Source: Mesorhizobium hawassense
Lineage (GTDB): Bacteria > Pseudomonadota > Alphaproteobacteria > Rhizobiales > Rhizobiaceae
DNA: 64,000 nt
Direction of reading: 5' to 3'
Assembly: GCF_003289945.1 (NCBI RefSeq)
Contig: NZ_QMBP01000004.1
Span: forward strand, 372,001-436,000
Position 1 is the first letter of the stretch. Every line of letters begins with the position of its first letter. Positions 26,834 through 34,882 of this stretch are shown here, in pieces. The notes beneath the pieces were generated by a model, which worked only from the letters and a program-made list of their open reading frames with translations, had not been told where the DNA came from and ran no database searches. The position numbers and the translations under genes were made by a program.

Positions 26834-28360
26834 ATGTCCTGTCTGCTGGGGATCGATAGCGGCCTGACCGTCACCAAGGCGGTGGTGTTCGACGAAGCCG
26901 GCGCGCCGCTGGCCGTGGCCCGCCGCCGGCTGCCGCAGATCATCTCCGGGCCGCGTCATGTCGAGCGCGATATGAACGAGCTGTGGCGCGCCGCCGCCGA
27001 AGCGATCGCCGAAGCGGTCTCCGGCTGCGGCAGACCGGCCTCGGACATCGCCGGCGTCGCCGCCACCGCGCATGGCGACGGCCTCTACATGCTCGACCGC
27101 GACCGCCAACCGCTCGGGTACGGCATCCTGTCGTTGGACAGCCGGGCCGGAGAAATTGCCGCCCGGTGGCAAACCGACGGGACGGCCGGCAAGGCGCTGT
27201 CGCGGACCGGCCAGACGCCGCACGCCTCGGCGCCGTCTTCGCTCCTGGCCTGGATCCGCGAGCGGGAACCGGAGCGCTTTGCCCGCATCGGCCACGTTCT
27301 CGCCTGCAAGGACTGGCTGCGCCTCTGCCTGACGGGAAGCCTCGGCACCGATCTCACCGAGGCGAGCACCTCGTTCACCGCCGTCTACAGCCAAACCTAC
27401 GCGCCGGACATCCTGCCGATCTTCGGTCTCGAAGCGCTCGGCGATGCGCTGCCGCCGGCCATGCGGCCGGACGAGGTCGTCGGCGCCGTCACGGCGCAGG
27501 CGGCGCGCTCCACGGGCCTGCTTGCCGGCACGCCGGTCGTGGCCGGCCTGCACGACGTGACCGCCTCGGCGCTCGGCATCGGCGGCTATGGCGAAGGCGT
27601 GGTCGCCATCGTTGCCGGCACCTATTCGATCAACGAGACGGTCTCAGCCGTGCCGCACATCGACGCCCGCTGGTTCTGCCGCAGCGGATTGAGGCCCGGC
27701 GAATGGAACAACATGTCGATCTCGCCGGCATCGGCGGCGAATTACGACTGGTTCCTCGACACGCTGTGCGGCTCCGAGCGGGCGGCGGCGGAAACGGGCG
27801 GGCACTCGATCCACGCCATCGTCGGCCCTGAAATCGAGGCGGCGTTGGCGCGGCCCTCGACGCTGCTCTTCCATCCCTATCTGTTCGGTTCGCCGCATGG
27901 CCCGACAGCCAGCGCCGGCTTCCTCGGGCTGCGCGGCTGGCACGGCCGCGGCGACATGCTGCGCGCGGTGATCGAAGGCATAGCCTTCAATCATCGCGTC
28001 CACGTCGATGCGCTGCGCGAAGGTTTTGCGCCGCGCGAGGCGCGGCTGACCGGCGGCATTTCCCGCAACCCGGCCTTCGCGCAGGTTTTTGCCGACGTGC
28101 TCGCCATGCCGCTCACGGTGACCGAGACGGAGGAAGCCGCCGCATGGGGCGCCGCACTGTGCGCCGGCGCCGGCGTCGGCTTGTTCGCCTCGCCGCGGCA
28201 CGATCCTCGCGACCTCGCCACACTTGGCCGCACCTACCGGCCCGACCCCGAGCGCAGCGCCGCCATGGACAAGCGCTACCGGCTGCACTGCGACATCGCC
28301 GACCGTTTCGCCGAGGTCTGGCCATCGATCGAAGCGCTCGCGGAAGGGGGAGAGCGATGA
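26834..28360 (+). CDS. FGGY family carbohydrate kinase of unknown substrate
   Basis: A 508-aa FGGY kinase distinct from EryA. Conserved segments are LLGIDSGLTVTKAVVFDEAG, SLDSRAGEIAARW, the ACKDWLRLCLTGSLGTD region, the ATP-binding VAGTYSINE, and LTGGISRNPAFAQVFADVL. ATG 26834 follows GAGGAG. It overlaps the second deoR by ATGA and thereby the second GlpD-like gene, suggesting a kinase plus polyol-phosphate dehydrogenase pathway for a substrate related to erythritol. The substrate cannot be read from sequence. Confidence 0.88.
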   Translation: MSCLLGIDSGLTVTKAVVFDEAGAPLAVARRRLPQIISGPRHVERDMNELWRAAAEAIAEAVSGCGRPASDIAGVAATAHGDGLYMLDRDRQPLGYGILSLDSRAGEIAARWQTDGTAGKALSRTGQTPHASAPSSLLAWIREREPERFARIGHVLACKDWLRLCLTGSLGTDLTEASTSFTAVYSQTYAPDILPIFGLEALGDALPPAMRPDEVVGAVTAQAARSTGLLAGTPVVAGLHDVTASALGIGGYGEGVVAIVAGTYSINETVSAVPHIDARWFCRSGLRPGEWNNMSISPASAANYDWFLDTLCGSERAAAETGGHSIHAIVGPEIEAALARPSTLLFHPYLFGSPHGPTASAGFLGLRGWHGRGDMLRAVIEGIAFNHRVHVDALREGFAPREARLTGGISRNPAFAQVFADVLAMPLTVTETEEAAAWGAALCAGAGVGLFASPRHDPRDLATLGRTYRPDPERSAAMDKRYRLHCDIADRFAEVWPSIEALAEGGER

Positions 28361-29124
28361 ACGCGGACAATCGCCGGCAGGACATTGCCGATTATGTCAT
28401 TCAGCATGGCGAGGCGCGCATCGACGAGCTCGTGACGGCGTTCGGCGTCTCGCGCATGACCATCCATCGCCATGTCGACGAGCTGGCGCGCCAGGGCGTG
28501 CTGCGCAAGCTGCACGGCGCGGTCAGCGCGCAGCCGTCCGGCGTCTACGAAAGCCTCTTCCGTTTCCGCGAGACGCATGCGGCGGCGGCCAAGCGCGCGC
28601 TTGCCCGGGCGGCTCTGGCCGAGATCGAGCCGGGGCAGGTCGTGCTGCTCGACGATTCGACCACCGCCAACGCGCTCGGCCCGCTCCTGCCGCAGGTCGC
28701 GCCACTGACCGTCGTCACCAACAGCCTGTCGCTGGCGGAGCAACTGGTGGACAAGGACGAGCTGAAGCTAATCCTGCTCGGCGGCGAATACCATCCGACC
28801 TACAACGCCTTCATCGGCCACATCTGCGAGAACGCGCTGCAGAAGATCCGGGTCAATCTGCTCATCTGCTCGGCCTCGGCGATCGACAAGACCGCGACGC
28901 TGATCCAGGATCCGCAGGTGGTGCGGGTGAAGCAGGCCATGGCGGCAGCGGCCTCGCGCAGCGTGCTGCTCATCGATTCCTCCAAGTTCGGCAAGGTGGC
29001 GCTGCACCTGTTCGCGGACCTCACCGACTTCGATCTCGTGCTCAGCGACGACGGCCTTCCCGACGAGGTTGCCGGCAGCCTGAAGGCGGCCGGGGTCAAT
29101 CTCAAGATCGTGCCGGTGCAATGA
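28357..29124 (+). CDS. DeoR/GlpR family regulator (second copy)
   Basis: A 255-aa protein with N-terminal HTH (ARIDELVTAFGVSRMTIHRHVDELARQGVLRKLHG, about residues 18-52) and a DeoR sensor domain (LLDDSTTANALGPLL, TNSLSLAEQL, LGGEYHPTYNAF, IDSSKFGK). It is related to, but clearly diverged from, the copy at 25884. ATGA overlaps on both sides couple it to the kinase and the dehydrogenase. It probably represses its own operon in response to a phosphorylated intermediate. Confidence 0.88.
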   Translation: MNADNRRQDIADYVIQHGEARIDELVTAFGVSRMTIHRHVDELARQGVLRKLHGAVSAQPSGVYESLFRFRETHAAAAKRALARAALAEIEPGQVVLLDDSTTANALGPLLPQVAPLTVVTNSLSLAEQLVDKDELKLILLGGEYHPTYNAFIGHICENALQKIRVNLLICSASAIDKTATLIQDPQVVRVKQAMAAAASRSVLLIDSSKFGKVALHLFADLTDFDLVLSDDGLPDEVAGSLKAAGVNLKIVPVQ

Positions 29125-30821
29125 CCGGGACGACACGCGATGTCGATGTCCTCATCATCGGCGCCGGCATCAACGGCGCCGGCCTGTTTCGCGATCTGTG
29201 CGAACAGGGCCTGCGGGTCGCGATCGTCGACAAGGCGGATTTCGGTTCCGGCACCAGCGCCGCGCCGTCGCGGCTCATCCATGGCGGCATCAAGTATCTC
29301 GAAACGGGTGAGTTGGGCCTCGTCGCGCAATCGACGCTGGAGCGCAACCTTTTGCTGCGCAATGCCCCGCATGCCGTGCGGCCGCTGCCGACCGTCATCC
29401 CGATCTTTTCCTGGCTGACGGGCATCGGAGCCGCGCTGCGCACCCTTTTCGGCAGCACGACCGCTCCGCGCGGCCGCGGCGCTCTGCTGATCAAGATCGG
29501 CCTTGCCATGTATGACTTCTACGGCGCTCGCCGCCGCGTCATGCCCCGGCATGGCATGTGGTCGAAAGCGCGGGCGCTGAGCGAGATACCGCCGCTGACG
29601 TCGGGCATCGTGGCGGCCGGCACCTATTATGACGCCACCGTCCGTCATCCCGAGCGGCTGGTGCTAGAACTTCTTCAGGACGGCGTCAGGGCAAGCCCTC
29701 AATCCGAGGCCTTGAACTATGTCCAATTGCTGGACAGCGACGGCAGCGTCGTGCGCTTCGCCCTGCCCGACGGCGGCGAGCTCGGCTTCCGGCCGCGCAT
29801 CGTCGTCAACGCAGCTGGGCCATGGATCGACCATGTCAACACGGCGCTCGGCGCGCCGTCACGGCTGATCGGCGGCACCAAGGGCTCGCACATCGTGCTC
29901 GACCATCCCGACCTGCTGCGGGCGCTGAACGGCCGCATGATCTATTTCGAGGCCAATGACGGCCGCATCTGCCTGGTGTTCGACTATCTCGGCCGGGCGC
30001 TGGTCGGCTCGACCGACATACGCGCAGCCGACCCCGAGACGGTGCGCTGCGAGGATGACGAGATCGACTATTTCCTGGCCAGCCTGCGCGAACTCCTGCC
30101 CGGTCTTGCCTTCGGGCGCGAGCAGATCGTCTATGCCTATTCCGGCATCCGCCCGCTTCCGGCGTCGGACGGCACGGCGCCGGGCCTGATCAGCCGCGAC
30201 CACTCGGCGCCCGTGATGGAAACCGAGGGTGACCGGAACTGGCCGATCGTCTCATTGGTGGGCGGCAAGTGGACGACCTTCCGCGGTTTCGCCGAAGAGG
30301 TGGCGGATATGCTCTTGTCAAGGCTTGGTCAGCCAAGGCGGGTAAGCACGCAAAGCCTGGCCATCGGCGGCGGCCGCGACTTTCCGGCCGATGCGGTTGC
30401 GCATGCCCGCTGGATCTCCGCCGTCACAGCTGACACGGGAGCGTCGCCCGCCCGCACCGAAGCACTGCTCGACCGCTATGGCACGACGGCCCGCCTCATT
30501 CTGGCGCACGAAGCCGAACGACAGGCGAAGCCGCTTGCCGGCTCGTGCGACTATACGTTGGCGGAAATCGATTGGCTGGCGCGCAACGAAAATGTCGTCC
30601 ATCTGGCGGACATCGTCATGCGGCGCACCGCATTGGCGATCACGGGCCGGCTCAGCCGCGCCAACCTTGAACAAATCGCCGATACCGCGGCGGCCGCGCT
30701 GGCGTGGAATGCCGGACGGCGCGAGAAGGAGTTGGAAGCGACTTCAAAGGAGCTCACGGAGCGGCACCGATCTTGCTTCGAACAGCCGGGAAGCCAGTTG
30801 ACTTCATCGCGTTTTTCGTGA
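29121..30821 (+). CDS. GlpD-like FAD-dependent polyol-phosphate dehydrogenase
   Basis: A 566-aa FAD oxidoreductase of the GlpD family. It has IIGAGINGAGLFRDLCEQGLRVAIVDK at the N-terminus, SAAPSRLIHGGIKYLETGE, VVNAAGPWIDHVN and the late GGKWTTFRGFAE. It differs from EryB in length and sequence. ATGA overlap with the second deoR. The last 15 or so residues after LTERHR look unlike the family and may reflect a junction with the decayed DNA that follows. Substrate: probably a polyol phosphate from the adjacent FGGY kinase. Confidence 0.87.
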   Translation: MTGTTRDVDVLIIGAGINGAGLFRDLCEQGLRVAIVDKADFGSGTSAAPSRLIHGGIKYLETGELGLVAQSTLERNLLLRNAPHAVRPLPTVIPIFSWLTGIGAALRTLFGSTTAPRGRGALLIKIGLAMYDFYGARRRVMPRHGMWSKARALSEIPPLTSGIVAAGTYYDATVRHPERLVLELLQDGVRASPQSEALNYVQLLDSDGSVVRFALPDGGELGFRPRIVVNAAGPWIDHVNTALGAPSRLIGGTKGSHIVLDHPDLLRALNGRMIYFEANDGRICLVFDYLGRALVGSTDIRAADPETVRCEDDEIDYFLASLRELLPGLAFGREQIVYAYSGIRPLPASDGTAPGLISRDHSAPVMETEGDRNWPIVSLVGGKWTTFRGFAEEVADMLLSRLGQPRRVSTQSLAIGGGRDFPADAVAHARWISAVTADTGASPARTEALLDRYGTTARLILAHEAERQAKPLAGSCDYTLAEIDWLARNENVVHLADIVMRRTALAITGRLSRANLEQIADTAAAALAWNAGRREKELEATSKELTERHRSCFEQPGSQLTSSRFS

Positions 30822-31454
30822 GCCAAAACCACGAAGCTTACGGTGTCGCTCCGCATGATCCCGTGAACTGCGAGCGAACTGCCCCGCGATGCCGGCCACC
30901 CAGGACAGGCAAACACCTCACATGGCGAGGATGCCTCGCGAGTGAAGCGAAGCTGCCCTCGACATCGAGGCCGACGCAAGTCGCCCCGTAGTGACGGTCT
31001 TCTTGCTCGCCGAAAACCTGCTACTAGGTCTGATGGCGCCTCAGCAACGCACCACAAGCCAACAAAATCAAGGCGATACATGAAGGGTCGCACTTCGGGT
31101 TTGGTTAAACTCGACTTCCACGGCGGCCAATTGCCTGGGATCAATGCCAGAGAACTTGATTGCCGAACATCCGCACGATGGCGACTCGGCGGGATCATCG
31201 ATCGCCGGGGCAGACTCGAACCCGTCCCGGCGATCGACGGCGCCGAAGGTGGTCTTATCCCGGAGCATTACTTCACCGATCTGGCCTCCCTTCCTAAGCC
31301 TGTTCTAGCAGCGGCTCCGGCAGGACGATGGTCTCGGTTCATGCAACGCTCCGAACTCTCCAGCGCATCTATCGCGCAGCCTGCTCAGATCGTAATTCTC
31401 CCGGCCTTGATGCCGATCAAGGGGCCTCTCGGCCTTCTTCGCTATCAAACCGTG
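30822..31454. other. 633-bp stretch without a supportable gene
   Basis: The rightward frame that later encodes the ATPase fragment stays open from about 30942, but its translation up to 31454 has no recognisable motif, biased composition or ribosome site. It lies between the island end and an obvious gene relic and is probably decayed DNA. Confidence 0.5.
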
Positions 31455-31860
31455 ATGAGAAAGAACTCAGCCTCCCCAACGTGGCGCGGCGTAGGCGGGC
31501 CCCACTGGTCGCGACCGACTATCGAGGTGCTGCAGGAATGCCACTCTCGGCTTGCCGGGCTGACTTCGACCGAGGCGCGCAACGGGCTTTCGCGCCACGG
31601 GCCAAACACGTTCGCCGATCATCGGCGAGAACAAGCGCTGGCGGTCCTGTTGTGGCAGTTTCGCAACCCGCTGGTTCTGGTCCTGATCGTCGCGGCGATC
31701 GTTTCCGGTGTTGTCGGTGAAGGTCGCGAGGCCGTTATCATCGGTGCAATCATCCTAGTGAGTTGCGGTCGCGGCTTCAGTCAGGAATACAGCGCGTCTC
31801 GCGCGGTCGACGCGTTGAAGCAGCGCATCACGGTCGCTCATGCCCTGGTCTCGGAATGGT
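31455..31860 (+). pseudogene. Truncated N-terminus of an MgtA-type P-type ATPase
   Basis: The translation has a cation-ATPase N-terminal domain (ECHSRLAGLTSTEARNGLSRHGPN), a first helix pair (QFRNPLVLVLIVAAIVSGVVGEG) and IILVSCGRGFSQEYSASRAVDALKQRI. It then loses similarity, with no actuator, DKTGT or GDGxND motifs. The last block closely parallels the MgtA-type gene at the window end (ASCVLSFTQEYGASRAMEALRQRI). It is a 5' fragment, about 15% of a normal gene. Confidence 0.8.
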
Positions 31861-32035
31861 CGAAGAGGCTCTTTTTCGAGCACGACCGGCACCACCGGGG
31901 GCCACGCCGGCGCGCAAGGCATGGCCGAGCGACAGTCCCGGGCCTGATTGAGGATGCCCGTTCAGCTTGTCACCGACAGGATATGTTGCCCGTATCGGTT
32001 GGACTGGAAGAAGAGGCGACGGAGGTGCGCCGAAG

Positions 32036-33058
32036 GTGAGCGGAGTTTTCGCGACGATTGCGCGGCGCTTCACCCCGTTTGAGCCGACGGCCGACGTGAT
32101 GCGCCCTGGCGAGAAGTTTCCCGGCTTTGTCCGGCGCGCCAGCGGCATGCATCAGGTCTATGTCAGCGTGATCGCAATTTTGGTTGCCTTGGCCAACTTT
32201 ATCCCCATCGACCTGCAGAGACGGATCGTCGATGTGGCGATTGCCGACAAGAACGTACGGGCGCTCCTGATGCTCGGCGGCCTGTATCTTGCGGCCATAC
32301 TCCTGCATGCGGGGCTGAAGTACGCCCTGATCGTCTATCAGGGCTGGGTCGGAGAGAGCGTGGTGAAGACGGCCCGCGACCAACTCGCTGTCGTCGCCAC
32401 GCAAAGGTCCGCGCGCGACCACGCAAGGAGTGGCCAGACCGCCGGCATCATCGGCAACGAGATCGACTACGTTGGCGCATTTGTCGGCACCAGCATCTCT
32501 GAATGCGTAGTCAACGTCACGATAATGATCTCCATAATATCTTACATGATCTACATGCAGCCGGTGATCGCTTTGGTCAGCGGCGTGTCACTTCTGCCGC
32601 AGATCCTGCTTGCGCTTTACATGCAGAAGGACCTGAACACACTCGTGGAACGGCAGGTCGCGCTGGTCCGAAAGCTTGGCAACCAGGCAGTCAATTCCTT
32701 CGCCAGTCACTCGACGAAGCGCCGAGCGGCCTTTCGCACCATACGCTCGATCTTCAGCAACCGCATCGAATTCTATTTGTTGAGGTTCGGGCTGAAGACG
32801 TCGATGAATGTAGCCAACGCGATGGGGTCGCTGATGGTCCTGATCGTTGGCGGCTATCTTGTGATCCGTGGGCAGACGACGATCGGCACGATCGTCGCCT
32901 TCATTTCGGGCTTCCAACGCTTGTCGGAACCCACGGGAGAACTTCTCGACTTCTATCGCGACTATTCGCAAGCGAAAGTGCAATTCCGGATGATAATCCA
33001 GTGGGTCGACGGCGATCATCCCGCGCAGACCGAACATTCCGCCCACCGCGAGAATTGA
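32036..33058 (+). CDS. ABC transporter transmembrane domain without ATPase domain
   Basis: A 340-aa protein matching the membrane half of an ABC exporter: an N-terminal polar part, then about six hydrophobic segments (VSVIAILVALANFIPIDL, LMLGGLYLAAILLHAGL, IMISIISYMIYMQPVIAL, MGSLMVLIVGGYLVI and others). GTG 32036 has GGAGG upstream; the frame is open to 31967. No Walker A, signature or Walker B motif occurs in it or in the 240 bp that follow. Either a half-transporter working with a separate ATPase, or a decayed exporter. Confidence 0.65.
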   Translation: MSGVFATIARRFTPFEPTADVMRPGEKFPGFVRRASGMHQVYVSVIAILVALANFIPIDLQRRIVDVAIADKNVRALLMLGGLYLAAILLHAGLKYALIVYQGWVGESVVKTARDQLAVVATQRSARDHARSGQTAGIIGNEIDYVGAFVGTSISECVVNVTIMISIISYMIYMQPVIALVSGVSLLPQILLALYMQKDLNTLVERQVALVRKLGNQAVNSFASHSTKRRAAFRTIRSIFSNRIEFYLLRFGLKTSMNVANAMGSLMVLIVGGYLVIRGQTTIGTIVAFISGFQRLSEPTGELLDFYRDYSQAKVQFRMIIQWVDGDHPAQTEHSAHREN

Positions 33059-33298
33059 TCGATGATCTTGCCAGCCGGCCTGTTGCGGGGACAGGTGTTC
33101 CGGCGGACCTGAAGGGACGCCTTTTCGTACAGAAAATCAATATGTTGGCGACCGGTTCGCCAACCCGTTTTCCTCGTATTCTCTCGTATGGTCTGGCGAA
33201 CCCGAGAATGAGGCGGAGGACCGGCGATCGGTGGATGGCGAGGGCACCATCTGGTCGTCCTCGCCGATTGGAAGAACAGCGATCGGGGTCCGCGCGGT

Positions 33299-34432
33299 TC
33301 ACCCCACGTTGCTCAGTTGGAATTCTTCGGTAAGCATGCGCTCGTTGGGGCCAATCGGACCCAGGTTCCTCACCACCTTGAATCGACCACTCTGCGCCTG
33401 TGCGATGTACATGTTCATACGCACATGATGCTGGCCGGGAACCATCTCCGCCGGGCCGCCTGGTCCCTCGCTGATCCGAGCGTGATCGAGCGCCCGGATA
33501 ACCGCGTCGCGCTCGACGGTGCCGGCCTCATGAACGGCGGCTTCCCACATCTTGATCGCCCGGTAGTGGCCGGTGCAGCCGCTGCCCGCGGTGAACATGG
33601 CGCTGCCGGGGAACCGGTCGCTGTAGCGGCGCAAGAGCCCGCGCCCGAACGGATCGTCGATTTCCTGGTAGTAGTCGAGGCAGCTGTAGAGGCCCTCGAT
33701 CTGCTCGGGCGGCACCAGGTTGAAGAAATTCTCGTCGAAGTAGGTGCAGACGATCTTGCCGCCGCGCTTGCCGAAACCGGCCCTGTGCAGTTCTTCGAGG
33801 AACGGCGTCAGGCCCGGCGGCACGATCGTGTTGAAAACCACGTCGGTGCCGCTCGCCATGATCTGCTGCACCGTCCGCCGAAAATCGACGGTGTCCAGCG
33901 GAAAATACTCCTCGCCGACGATCTCGCCGCCATTGGCGCGGACAACCCGGCTCGCGGCCTTGTTCAGCAAATGGGGCCAGATGTAGTCGGCGGAGGGCAA
34001 ATAAAACCGCTTCGCCCCGGTGCTCCTCATCAGCCACGGTATCAGCGGCTCGACCTGCTGCGCCGGCACGGGTCCGGTGCAGAAGATCAGTGGGTCGCTT
34101 TCCTGGCCTTCATACTGCTCGGTGTAGATGTAGAGCGTCCTGCCTCGGGTGACCGCCTCGCTCTTGATGGCCTGGCGGGTCGAGCTGTAGATGCCACCCA
34201 CGACCAGGTCGACCTTATCGACGTCGATCAGTTTCGCGGCCTTTGCCTTGGCGACACTTTCGGTGGTTTCACCGTCCTCGATGACCAGCGCCACCGGCCG
34301 GCCGAGCAGGCCGCCCTGTGCGTTGATATCGCCGACGAGCATGGTCGTGAGGTTCGCATTGGCAATGCCCATGAATGACAAAGGGCCGGTGAGTTCGGCG
34401 ATAAGCCCTATCCTGATGGGTTTCGGGTCCAT
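33299..34432 (-). CDS. AmiC/urea-type periplasmic-binding-fold protein lacking a signal peptide
   Basis: A 377-aa type-I periplasmic binding fold protein (Peripla_BP_5; amide/urea/branched-chain amino-acid class). It starts with MDPKPIRIGLIAELTGPLSFMG, i.e. directly at the first beta strand, so no export signal is visible. INAQGGLLGRPVALVIEDG, VGGIYSSTRQAI and PLIPWLMRSTGAKRFYLPSADYIWPH resemble FmdD/AmiC. AmiC itself is a cytoplasmic amide sensor. The location downstream of a regulator and a small protein fits a sensing role better than transport; no permease genes are adjacent. Confidence 0.75.
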   Translation of the reverse strand: MDPKPIRIGLIAELTGPLSFMGIANANLTTMLVGDINAQGGLLGRPVALVIEDGETTESVAKAKAAKLIDVDKVDLVVGGIYSSTRQAIKSEAVTRGRTLYIYTEQYEGQESDPLIFCTGPVPAQQVEPLIPWLMRSTGAKRFYLPSADYIWPHLLNKAASRVVRANGGEIVGEEYFPLDTVDFRRTVQQIMASGTDVVFNTIVPPGLTPFLEELHRAGFGKRGGKIVCTYFDENFFNLVPPEQIEGLYSCLDYYQEIDDPFGRGLLRRYSDRFPGSAMFTAGSGCTGHYRAIKMWEAAVHEAGTVERDAVIRALDHARISEGPGGPAEMVPGQHHVRMNMYIAQAQSGRFKVVRNLGPIGPNERMLTEEFQLSNVG

Positions 34433-34519
34433 CTGATTTCTCCGATTTCAGTGTTCGCGTTAGGGCGGTACGAAGCGTGGCGCGCGCCCGCCCGTCGGCA
34501 GGCGGCGCACGGCGTAACG

Positions 34520-34792
34520 TCAGGCTTCGTAGTGTCCGAGCAGCAGCGCGGCCTGCGGCTTGCCGACATGGCCGGCTTCCTGCAGGATCGCCGGCACCTC
34601 CGGGTCCGACACGAAGTTCTTCCAGCCCTCTGAGTCCCAGTCGAAGATCGCCCAGACGCGGTCGGGCTCGCTCGGGTCGCGGAACACGGTTGCGCCGTTC
34701 GAGCCGTGCAGCCGGCGCTTGTCGGCGCCCTTGGTCGAAAAGATACGGATGAAGTGGTCGACGTCCGCGACCTTGGTCGTTGCGAGAAGCAT
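34520..34792 (-). CDS. Small conserved protein, possible dimeric alpha-beta barrel
   Basis: A 90-aa protein starting at ATG 34792 with AGGAGGAAATCAG upstream. The pattern (strand, helix with a long DHFIRIFSTKGADKRRLHG loop, FRDPSEPDRVWAIFDWDSEGWKNFVSDPEVPAILQEAG) resembles antibiotic-biosynthesis-monooxygenase-like or cyclase-like small barrel folds. No family assigned with certainty. It lies about 90 nt from each neighbour in the leftward trio and is probably co-transcribed with them. Confidence 0.6.
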   Translation of the reverse strand: MLLATTKVADVDHFIRIFSTKGADKRRLHGSNGATVFRDPSEPDRVWAIFDWDSEGWKNFVSDPEVPAILQEAGHVGKPQAALLLGHYEA

Positions 34793-34882
34793 CTGATTTC
34801 CTCCTGTCGGTCGCGGCCACCGTTGGTCCGTCGACAGGATCACGATGCGCGCCTCGAAATGGGTGCGCATGGGGTGGATTCC

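Noticed and set aside
28224..29120. Upstream part of the frame that later encodes the GlpD-like protein
   Set aside because: This part overlaps the second deoR in another frame and reads as Arg-rich noise; the real start is ATG 29121 with the ATGA overlap.
33059..33298. Possible ATP-binding domain of the ABC exporter
   Set aside because: I searched this stretch by eye in all three rightward frames for Walker A, signature and Walker B motifs and found none.
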